Source: Tribonema minus (lineage: Eukaryota > Sar > Xanthophyceae > Tribonematales > Tribonemataceae). From it: a DNA stretch of 64,000 nt. The notes below the pieces were generated by a model. It saw only the letters and a program-made list of their open reading frames with translations. It had not been told where the DNA came from and ran no database searches. The stretch lies in the NCBI GenBank assembly GCA_017506865.1, contig JAFCMP010000544.1, positions 248,001 through 312,000 on the forward strand, written 5' to 3'. Made by a program: the position numbers and the translations under genes. Of the stretch, positions 46,901 to 58,900 are shown one piece after another (position 1 is the first letter of the stretch; each line of letters begins with the position of its first letter).

Positions 46901-49900
46901 AACATAGGGGAGAGGCAAGCGGATGAGGGCATAGCCTGATGCCTGAACAAGACATCTACAACCTATCTGCCCTCCAATACATTTCCAACTATCGATTCAA
47001 AATGGCAGCTGGTGTATCCGCACATGATTACGCACATGGGGCAGAGGTGTGGATGACAGTGCCAACAGTTTCTTGTCGAGGTCTCATACCTATCGCGATG
47101 GAGACTTCGCGCATGCTTTGCGCTCTGGGCAAAAGCGCTCTGGGCAAAAGGAAACCTCAAGAACACATTCCGCCATGTCGCAATGTGAGGGCGAACGCGT
47201 GCAGAGCAATGCTGCACGTGGCCACGTGTCGTGTTGTCGACGCTTCACCAGCAGAGGCGTTGCCTTTGCTTTTTCAGTGTTCAGCGCAGCGTCGCACACC
47301 TTCAGACAACACATCAGCATTGCCGCGCTGGATACAGAGCCGCTCATGACAACGCACCGTCTTGTCAACGCTTCACCAGAAGTGCACAGCATTATGTGCA
47401 GCGTATCACAGCTTCAGGTAGTACATTAGCATTGTCACGTTGACTTCAGAGCACTGCTGCACGTGGCCACGCACCGTCTTGTCAAACTCGCCGCACTCCT
47501 CCAGCAGCTCCACTATGATGCTGATCGTCTGCACGGACGGCAGCGGGCCGCCGTATCGCTGGGCGTATGAGAAGAGTTCCAGCGCTTTGTCGGGCCTGCA
47601 ACGCGCGATAGCGGCATCGGCAGGGGCGACAGCGCGATGGCAGAAAGTGCTGAGCATCAGTGTGTTGGTGTTGGTCAGGTTGGAATGTGCATCTACATGG
47701 ATTCGCGCTTGTGGTTGGTGCGAAAATCGCAGAGAGCTCAGATGCGTATGACTTGTTGAAGCTGTGCTGTGCACGCTTTGAACTGTGCCACATAAATTGC
47801 AAGGATCACGCTTCCGAGTGTGCATGACATGTCAGTTGACGATGGCGTGCATGCATGTATCCAGGAATCAATGGACTAGCAAACCAAGCACCGCATGCTC
47901 TGTACATCCGTTGAGCGCTGCCTCGCTGAGCGCTGATGCTGTCGCGCAAAAAAGGGGGGCTCTCACCTGCGCCCCTTGTAGCACGCCAGTATCGCGCTGC
48001 CGATGCTGATGACGTCGGGCCGCAGTCCCGACTTGCGCATGCTGTCAAACAGCTTCAGGGCCATCTGCCACTCGCCTGCGACAGCGCACAGCGAGACCGC
48101 GAGACACAAGCGTGAGCGTCAAAACAGATGGTATTGAGACACGTTACAACCCTTTAAGTTAAGCGCAGGAGACGCCATGCTGTCCTTCCGCATTTCGTGC
48201 ATGAGTTTTCATGTGTGCAGACTACTTGCGCATGCTGTCAAACAGCTTCAGGGCCATCTGCCACTCGCCTGTGACAGCGCGCCGCGATACATCAGACGAG
48301 AGGGTGAGTGTCACAAAGAGAACATATCCAGACGTCCCAAGCCGGTGAGCTCAGGATAAACCGTGCTGTCATTCCAGGTTCCATGCGTGGGTTTTCCGTG
48401 ATGACAATTCATGCGTGGAATTTCCGTGATTATGCGTGGATTTCCCGTGTGTGCAGACTGGAGTGTTTGGGAAGCGAAATCTTGCGCACATGCATCGTGA
48501 ATTGGTTGAAAGCCCTGTTGCGGGAGGGCTCTTTGAATGGCAATGAAGCAGTTGAACTGTTGCCGGAGGCGGTACGGTACGACAGGCGGGATATAATCAA
48601 AACAGACAACATGGGTGCCTCCGCCTCATGGTAGTTGTTGATTGCTTCTGCTCTGGTAGACGGCAGTATTGCAGGCTATCAATCTCGGTTTCTTCAGAGC
48701 CCCATGTGCATCTTACCGCACTGAGTGTTAACGTCAATGGTGCATTGTACGCCAGCGTATGCACGCAACATATGCTCTTTCACCTTGCAGTACACTGTAC
48801 TAAAATATTTTGTCGCGCGGATGCGTACCACTGGGTGTGGTACCGCCCTTTGGAATAATTGAAGATATTCAGGGAGGCGTCATGTGCGTCTCACTAGTAC
48901 ACTTGGTGGTACAGCTGATGACGTCACTGTAGGCGAGCATGTACTTGCGCCTCCTGGTCACATCGTCCCATCACTCGCACATGCAATGCTCAAGTAGTAC
49001 ACAATGTAGTGTTTTAACGTACTACTTGTTCACCGGATACAGTGCAGTACGTTCGGGGCATTGCGAGCGACTTACCACACTTGGCGCTGGCACTGATGGC
49101 GGCGTTGTAGGCAGGCACGTACTTGTCCCTCCTGATAACATTATCCCATCACTCGGGACACGTAGCAAAGTAGTACAAGGTGCACTTTTGTACCACCAAT
49201 CCTGCTGTTACTGTTGCGGTATTTCCAGACAGTTTGTCAGCATCTTACCGCACTTAGCGCTGGCACTGATGGCGGCGTTGTACGCGGGCAAGTCGGGCTC
49301 CAGCCCCGCGTTGATCATGCGCAGCAGCAGGTGCAGCGCCTTGCGCCACTCGCCTGAAGGCAGCGCTCAGACAGCGGCAGAAGTAGCGCTCAGACAGTGG
49401 CAGAATGCGGTGCGTGTGACTTCTGCCTATGACGCCGTGCAGCACTAACAGGGCATGTGGTCACCAGCTAGAACGCCACCATTTGCATCAATCAAATGAG
49501 CTTTGCACTGAGGACCCAGTGCATCCATACGCTGTTCAAACTACAACGCGCATACGCAGTGCTGAGAGGCGAATGACGTGCATCGCATCGCATTTGTTGT
49601 GCGCAACGCCACTGTCTCAGGATTGTGACCTTAATTTTCTGCAGACAACCGCAAGGCGACGCGCACAGCATGCTGTGCACGCCGCCGGTCTGCGGCTCTC
49701 AGAGTCTGGTTAATGATCCTCATTGACAGGGCGCGCCATGCTCTTGAAATTTCAAGATGGGGCATCCACAAAGTGTTTGTACCAACAGCATACTTTGAAG
49801 TGTGCAATGTTGAAGCACTTCAATACAATATATTTCTTGCAAACCGTCATTGTGTGCACACGTGAACTTGAGAGATGTAGCTTTAGCTTTGTAGCGGAAA

Positions 49901-52900
49901 GGGTGCTGTCTCAGGATTGTGACCGTAAGTGTCTTCAGACCGCTGCAATGGAGCAGGCGCAGTGACGCGCAAGCTACCGGTTTGCAGTTCTCAGAGTCTG
50001 GTTAAAGTCCTCATTGACAGCTGCGCTCCTACTTGTGTATATCAATGATGTGTGCTTCGCCTGGCTGTGAGCAGCATGTCACATTTGAACAAGGTGCATC
50101 TGCTGCTGCACTCTAAGTGGTAGAAAAAACTGTTGAAGTTGTGCAGTCTGGCAGCATTTCAACATGCTCCAGGCCCACTTTTGTATATGTACTTCAAGTA
50201 CACCAGCCGCTGCAGGCTCTTCCCATCTGCAGCATCAGACAGTGGTGGTATCAAAGGGCAGCCCACAAGAAGATATTTCGCCAGCATTGCGTCGAACAGC
50301 AAGTGGGGCTTTGATTTTTATCTTTCATGTATACAACAGAATTCATACAGGGTGTCAATTTGTGCAGATGTGAACTTGAGCGATGTAGCTTGAGCCAAAG
50401 AGCGGAAAGGGTGCTGTCTCAGGATTGTGACCGTAAGTGTCTTCAGACCGCTGCAGCGGAGCAAGCGCTGTGACGCGCGAGCTGCCGGTTTGCAGTTCTC
50501 AGAGTCTGGTTAAAGTCCTCATTGACAGCTGCACTCATAAGTCTTGAACAGAGCGCAGATTTGTGTTTCGCCTGCTGTGAGCAGCATGTGGCAGTTGAGC
50601 AAGATGCATCTGCTGTTGCATTATAAATGGCAGAACTGACCACTTGCATTTGTGACTGGAACCTGGCAGCGTTTTAACCCCCATCATGGTATTTATACTG
50701 ATGAAGTGTGCCGCCAGCCACTGCAGGTTCTACCCATACGCAGCATCACACAGTGCTGGTATCCAAAGGCAGCATGAATACCCCAAAAATGCTTCAGCCT
50801 CGCTTCAAACAGCAAGTGGGGCTTCGAATTTCACCATTTGAATTCCACCAACACGTCCGCAGCTGACAGCACTACGCACCTTAATGACAGGGCCGCTCTT
50901 GGCATGAAACATCAAGAGACCTAAACGCCTTGAAACTTCACACGCACACTTAGCGCCTGGCATCGTACGGCGCTGCATTACGTCAGTGCAGCAGTGTCGT
51001 AGACCTTGGATTGTCAAAGCAGCTGCACAGCACCACACAAAGCCGGCACGAAGGGTTCATGCCATGGATGGGAAAGTTTTGGCCACAGGATGCCATGCCG
51101 CCAGCCACTGCTCAGCAATGAATTATTCAAAATTTTAAGCACACTTTAAGTACATGTACAGTACGGGCATGACCGCAAAACGAATGTAAAAGTAAAGTTT
51201 TGACATATCTTTAGAAGGCACCCACCTCCCCTCTCGCATGCTGTGATAGCAGCGCTGTAGCAGACGATGTTGGGCTTGGGGGGTGCCCCCTGGTCCATCA
51301 CCGGCGCGCCCCCTTCCATCTCGCGCAGCAGCTCCAGTGCCTCGCGCCACCTGAGGGCCACGCAGCACAAAGGGAGTCAGTCGCTGGCATAGCAATAATG
51401 TGCAGGGCTGCCTGGTTTCAAGTGCCCGCAATGACCAAATAAATACGAACGAATGACAGCATCATGGGCACATATTGCGCTTGACTTCAAGCATGCTCAC
51501 GCCGGGAGGGACTACACACAACGACACGGACGAAATTCGCAGCCTCGCCCAAATTGTCTTATGACGCTCACTGCGAGCACGCCCCCATAGCCACCCCCCC
51601 ATCAGTACATGATGCTGTACGCAAAGGGATTTCGTCAGCAAAATCGCCCCCCAAAGGCAGGTTTCTTGTTTTTCATGAGGCTCACCGCATGGCGCGCCAG
51701 CACGCGCCCATGGCCGCGCCGTAAATGGCCACGCTCAGAGCGACTACAGCCAACAACACTGGACGAAACGCGCAGCCTCGCTCAGACGCGCAATGACGAC
51801 GCAATAGCTGCTTTCTTGTCCACGACGCTCACTCACCGCATCGCGCGCAAACACGCGCCCCTGGTGGCCGCCCCGTACATGACGCTATACTCAAAAGTTT
51901 TACATTTTTGGCAGCAAAACCGCCCCCCAACACAGCTGTTATATGCCCACTCACCGCATCGCGCGCGAGCACGCGCCCATGGCCACCCACCCACCTCCGT
52001 ACATAACGCTATACTCAAAGGTTATACTTCTACAAGACGATTTGTCAGCGAAACCGCCCCCCAAAGCAATTTCTTGTTCATGAACGCTCACTCACCGCAT
52101 CGCGCGCGAGCACGCGCCCATGGCCGCACCGTACATGACCACGTCCACCGCCATGCCCTTGGCGCGCATGCCGCGCACAACGCGCAGCGCCAGCTCCCAC
52201 TCCCCCAGCTTCTCGCACGCGCGCAGCACCTCGTTGTACACGGGCCAGCCCACGCGCTGCTGCCGCTGCTGCCGCGCGCGCCCCCACTCCTCATGCCGCC
52301 GCCGCGTGCCGGCGCTGCTGCTGCTGCCACCGCCGCCGCTGCTGCTGCTGCCGCCGCCGCCGCTGCTGCTGAGCACTGCCGGCAAGCTTGCGCCGCGCAC
52401 TTGCTGCTGCTGCGGCTGCTGCTGCTGCGGGTGCTGCGCGCGGTGAGGGCGGGGGTCGGCGGCGGCGGCGTGCGCAGCCTGCTGCAGCACCAGCGCGTCC
52501 AGGCCGCCAAACATGTCCACGGCCTCGCGCCAGCGCTCCGCGCGCGCAAAGCCTGGGGCGCGCGCAGCGCACAGAGGGTGTACACACACGCACACACGTG
52601 GTGATGATAGAACGTGTTGCTGAATGCATAGCGCGGCAGTTGTGGCTGCAGTCCACGTAGGCAAGTCAAAACGTGCAGACAGGTGGTGCCTACGCTGGTT
52701 GGTACAGAAGTCCTTGAGGGTCAGCTGAACATAAGCCCCCCCCCCAAATTCCTCTCCCCCTCGCCAAACCTTTCGCAGATAGCCCCCATGCCCTCCCGCC
52801 CCCCTTCCCCCTCATATCCCCTTGGATAGAAGTAAATGCTTCCCCCCCCCCTCCGCACCCAGCTCAGCTGCACCACCATACCGCCCCTCTTCACTCACCC

Positions 52901-55900
52901 AGGGTCATGCTGGCGAACGTGAGCACGTCGTACGCTCTTCCCTCACACAGGATCATGCGCGTAAACGTGAGCACATATCTTCACTCACCCAGGATCATAC
53001 TTGTGAACGTGAGCACGTCGTACGCGTGGCCCTCCTCCGCCATGCGCCGGAACATCTCGCCAGCGAGGTCTACGCGGCCGCTGTATGTCAGTACGCCTAT
53101 GAGCGCATTGTACGTAAACTGGTTGGGCGCAAGGTTGAGCTCTGTAGGCGCCGCCAGCATCTCGTGGTACAGCTCCATCGCGAGCGCCCAGTCCTGCGGG
53201 GGATGGGGGGGGGGGGCGGAGGGGGGGGCTTGGTGAGCGCTGCTGCTGTGCTGCCGGTGACGTGCGCTGTTGAGGTCTTTATGCAAATTTACTTGGATGT
53301 ACCCGATCAAGCCGTTGAGCATGCTGATGAGATATGCGACCAGGAGAGGAGGAATAGACTTGCACCTGTGAAGAGGCATGTAACAGCTGCTGAACAGAGG
53401 TTTAGACACTGCTGTTGCCAAGAAGCCGGGTATATGGGTGATGATGTTGAGCAAAAGCTCAATCTAGCACGCCGCGGAGCTGCTGCTACACTGCTCAACT
53501 GCGCAGTGGGGCGGCGCCGCATGAGAGCTCGCGCAGCACTCGCAGTCACAGAGCAAGCGCTCTCAGCCAGCTCACGTCACGCAACAGCGACAAAAAACAT
53601 CAGTGCCCACCGCATTGAGTCAGCGCTCAGTTCCTCCATAACAATACAACACATCAGGTCAGCGCTCAGCCCTCGTCACGCAACATTTGAGGTCATCAGT
53701 GCTGACTGCATTGAGTCGGCACTCAGTCCCACGACGCAATGGTCAGCGCTCAGCGCCACATGTCAACAAGTCAGTGCTCAGCACACATCAAGTCAGCGCA
53801 TTGGGGCAGCGCTCAGCACCATGGGTGGTTACAGAATCAGTCTGTGCTCAGCACACATCGAATCAGCGCTCAGTGCCAGAGGGGGCGAGTGCAGCGCTCA
53901 CCTTGGTCCACTTGCAGCCGTTGATGACGCTGGTGTAGGCCGCGACGCCGACGGGCGCGCCGCGCGCGCGCAGCGACTGCAGGGCTGTCAGGGCCTGCAA
54001 GAACAACGACAACAATGTGCGCAGGAGGGAGGGGGGGGGGGTGGGTGGTATGAAGCGTGGCATAGGCTTCCCGACAGCAAATGTAATGGCAAGAGCGCAG
54101 CGACCGCAGGGCGGTCAGGGCCTGCACACAGACAAGACATCGTGTGCAGGAGGGGGGGGGGGGGGGGGGTTGAGGTGCTGGTGTCGACTACAAGTTGAAG
54201 TCAAGCTGAGGGTGCAGGAGCAGAGAGAGCGCAGCATGCCGTGCAGGGTGCGGGGGCATGCGTGAAGGGGATGGGGGCTGTGCTTGATTGTCTGACTTTT
54301 GCCCCTTGGCTGGGGCTCAGAACAGCAGCGCCACGAGGCGACTGCGTAAAACGCTTGTCGGATATGACGAAGTGCAAGCGGTATCCAAAATCATTCAACA
54401 TACGTGGCAGGGCGGGCATCGCGGGATGAAGACAGGTGGACGATGCATGCAGCAGCAAAGGCTCACTCAAGTGATGGCCAGCAGGACATGCAGTCCATAG
54501 GCAAGCGCACGTCGCCATGAGCGTGGCCACCTGCTTCAAGGCACACTTGAGGTACGGTGTCTACATTCAACTGAAACGACACCAGCGCACAAAACACGTT
54601 GAACAGAACTCCGATGAGATGCATCATGGTGGCCCAACAGAACCCCCCGTGCCTTGTGTCGCACGTGCCTTTGATGCCACGGAGCAGCGCTCAACACATT
54701 GCTGAGGTCAGTCATTGGCAAGCACTAACATGCCTCATCACACCAGCTGCACACGGCGTTGCACGTTCTCTTTTGCCTGCATAGTACCACCTGCTCTGGC
54801 GAGTCGTATCCGCTCAGTCACTGGGTCGTCCACATAAAGCGCGGTGATAAACGTCATGCGCTGTAGACGAGCCGCAGGAGAAGGATGCGACGCGCCACGC
54901 GCCACGTGCGCAGCGCACCATACCTACGTACCTCATTGAGCCTGCCCATCTTGTAGAGGCTGGTGATGAGCGCCGTGTAGCAGCCGGTTGTAACTGTCAT
55001 GTTGCGGTGCTCCATGTCCTGGATGAGGCCCTTAATAAGGCCCGTCTTGCCTGCGCGCAGCCGAGGCAAAATGGGCATTGAGGCAACGGCGTGTTGGTAT
55101 GCTGGGGCAAGGTGATGCGGTAGTGCTGAAGTGGTGCTGTGTGTGTGACACTCTGTGAGCCTGGGATGCCGAGCAACGCTCATGCCCTTTGCTCAATGAT
55201 GTTACTCAGTGCACTTACAGCACAGTTCGTTGTCGAGCACACGCGTCAGGTGGTGCACTCGATGATCCCAATCATTCGTACATGACTAACAAGCTGCGCA
55301 GTGCCACCTAGAAGGCACCAACGAGGATGCGCGCAGAGGCATCTTCAAATGTGAAGTAGGCGCGTCACCTGCTTGCCCCAGCGCGCCGAATATCCTGGCG
55401 AGCATGTCCTCGTCGGTGATGCCGCCCACCTTCCACACGGAGCGCGTCATCTGCAGCGGCAGTTACAAAAATGGTGCTGAGCACTGTCATTCACATACAG
55501 AAGTATTCATACATACATACATACAGCGTAGCCATGCAAACGGAGCGCGTCATCTGCAGCAGCGATTACAAAAGATGGTGCTGAGCACTGCTTTTTACAT
55601 ACAGCGTAGCCACAAGTGGGTTGGCGGTGCCCAACGACGTCGTGCGCGTTCCTTCAAAGGCAATGTAGATGCGGGTTGTTGGTGGTGCAGTCATGCCTAG
55701 AGCTGTTATTGCTGCAGCAGCTGCGGTGACATTCGCTGCGCCATTAAGCCGTCAATTTGCAGCAGTAGCTACTAAAGCAGCAGTTGAGACAACATATGAG
55801 GCGGGTACCCTCGAGACGTGACACAATCGGCAGATCTGATCAGCCTGGGGACGTCTTGAAGCTCAGCAGCCCATGCATTGCTGCCAAAACGAGGCCATGT

Positions 55901-58900
55901 GCAGCGCGTCAGCAAAAGTATCAAGGCTCTCTAACTTGAAGTGTAGTGATCTATCCAGAGAATCATAGACACGAGTGAAATGAGGCACGTCTCAGCGCCA
56001 ATGTCTCACCTCTGCAAGCGCTTGCCAGTTCTCGATGCGCTTGCACGCGGTGGTGGCCTCGTTGATGGTCACTCTGTCAGGGACCAGGCTGTAAAGCTCC
56101 ACCATCTCTTTGAAGAGCTGCACACAGTCCAGAATACAGGCGAGGCGGTGAGATCACATGGGGTGCTGCATCAGAAAAGTGCAGCACGACGGCATGCTTA
56201 AACATACACAGCAGCAGTTGTGCCAGTTGCAGTTGCCGAGCTGTGCTGTGCACAAGGGACAAGAACATTGTAAAGGCCATCGACCGTGCCATCACATTAG
56301 CATTATCTGTCATACCCTACGAGAACAGTGCCTAGCGACAGAAGGCGGCAGTGTGTCTGCGCATCTTGACACGCTGATTACGGAGACCTCTGCCTTACGG
56401 AGAACGAAACTAAAAGTTTCGCGTGACACCGTACGCAGAGCGCGCACCTGGCTGCGCATCTCGACAACCGATCGCCGACACTACCGCCTTACAGCATGTC
56501 ACGCACTGTGAAGGTTGTCCATGAGGGGCAGCGGAACTCAGGTTGAGGGCCGCAATGCACTCTATGTAGGGATGCTGATATTCAAGGGACATGTTGCAGC
56601 GTACTGTTACAGTAGGTATAAGCACCTGCAGCAGCCGCCTGCTGTCATCCTGGCGGGCAGCGCTACCGCCTGCACAGCATGTCATGGCCCTACATGCGCA
56701 GGTATGCCGTATGCGCAGGTATGCACACCTGCAGCAGCCGCTGGCTGTCGCCCCGGCGGCATACTGCCTACGCAGCTAAACATGTACAAGGTATGCAAGC
56801 ACAAGCATCATGTGACACTGTTCGCACGACGCGCACCTGCAGCAGCCGCTGGCTGTCGCCCCGGCGGCATACTGCCTACGCAGCTAATCATGTACAAGGT
56901 ATGCAAGCACAGGCATCATGTGACACTGTTCGCACGACGCGCACCTGCAGCAGCCGCCGACTGTCGCCCTGCCGATACAGCGCCGAAATGACGGCGCCGT
57001 AAGACACGGACGTGTACTTCATGCGCGCGCGCTGCATCGCCTCCAGGAACCCCACCGCGGGCGCCCCCGCGCCATGCTCCGCAAACTTGGTGAGCACGTA
57101 GTTGCAGGCCACGAGGCGCGGCTGCAGCTTGAGCGCCAGCATGTCGTCGAAGACGGCCAGCGCCGCCGCGCACTGGCCTCCTGCGGCAGCGATCAGCGTG
57201 AAGGGGGGCAGAAGGGGGGGATTACAGCACGTAGTTGCACGCCACGAGGCGCGGCTGCAGCTTGAGAGCCATCATGTCGTCGAAAACGGCCAGCGCCGCC
57301 GCGCACTGCCCCCCTGCAGCAGCGATCAGCATTAAGGGGGGGGGGGGGGGGGTTACAGCACATAGCGGCAGGCGGCCAGGCGCGGCTGCTGATTCATCCC
57401 AGCATGTTGTCGAAAACGTACAGAGCTGCCGCGCACTGCCTGCCTGCAGCGGCGTAGCAGCAGCGATCAGCAGGGGGGGAGGGGGGGGGGTGATGCTGGA
57501 GGGAGAGGGCGCAGTGGTTGAGAGGTATGAGGGGGGAGGGGGTGTAGCGGGAGCAGAGTGCATCGGTCCAGAGACGCTCCAGCAGCAGGACCGATGCCAA
57601 CACTGCAAGCAAGCGTCTGTCAGACGCACAAAGCATGCTTTGCTTCGGCTTCAACACCTGGATGGATAAGCAGTCACTACGAACGCAGCATTGCCGACAT
57701 CCCCCACGGACCTCAAATTCTCAATACAGGCATGTGAGAACAGCACGCGTAACCGTACATCGCATCTCATACCTGCAGCCAGAGTGTTCATGAGCGTGCC
57801 GTAGGTGATGGCGTCCGACTTGATGCCGAGCCCTATGGAGCGCGTGTGCAGCTGCTGCGCCTCGGCCCAACGCCCCGCTTTGAAGCACGCGCCCAGCGCC
57901 GTGTTGAGCGCCGTTGTGAGCGCTGCCACGCAGTGCGGAATGACAAAAAGCGACATCAAAAGTGTCAGTCTCTGCTGGTGCTCAGTGTCAGGCAGATGTG
58001 TACTGCCAAGAACGGGAGGCGACGGAGTGCGGAATGACAAGAAAGTGACCGCGTGCGCAGCTGCTGAGCCTCTGCCCAGCGCCCTGCCTTGAAGCGCGTG
58101 CCCAGTGCCGCGTTGAGCGCCGTGGTGAGCGCTGCCACGCAGTGCGCAATCATGGAAAAGACTCTCAAAGTGTCAGTGTTGGGTAGTGCTCAGTGTCAGG
58201 CATGTATGTACTGCAGACTTGGTGCGCTGAGGGTCGAGCAAAGGGGGCTGTGGTCGCAGAGCTGCAGGCAGCGAATGGATTTGCGCTTGCGCACTGCGTG
58301 TTCCTTGGGCGGCAGCGGCAGCGGCAGCGCCGTGCGACCGAGCAGCATCGGCATCGTCTGTACGCAATGTTGCCGCGCGCATTTGCATTGGCTAGCAAGA
58401 CAACAGGACACAACAAACAAACACATGCGACATGCTGCCAAGACCACTGGCACAGTCATGGACTTCGGATCGGGCACGCACACAGCAGTGACGGCTGCGA
58501 CGCCTGCAGTGGGAGCTGTGCAGCGACGCCCATCATCATATTGAGGGACACGATGCAGGCGCCTGATCTGAGTTGATCTTGGTGACCTTCAGTGTGCTGC
58601 CCAATATACGCATACCAGCAGACTGACCTAATTGATTGGAGTGTCCCAAGCCGAGGTCGATCATGCGGTCAAACAGAGACAGGGACTCCTCCCACAGGCC
58701 CGCCTGGAGACGCAGAAAGCAGCAGAACAGCGCAAGATGGTATCAGGAATAAGACACGAACGCACTTCGAAGTTTTTATGTACTGACAATGCGACCCGAT
58801 GACGTTAAGTTGGCATGGTGAACGAGGTAGTGCAGCATGACATAGAGAGTCAGCAGTGTCGTGGCAGTCCAAGTAGCAGACACTTGAAGTTACAGAGTCA

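Noticed and set aside
51609..52604. Plus-strand ORF of 331 codons
   Set aside because: Antisense shadow of the large PPR exon and its duplicated ends; composition is Arg/Pro/Ala/His-rich repeat.
52822..54198. Plus-strand ORF of 458 codons
   Set aside because: It lies antisense to PPR exons and GC-rich repeats with poly-G runs. The minus-strand exons there are phase-consistent and carry PPR motifs; the plus ORF is low-complexity and has no family match.
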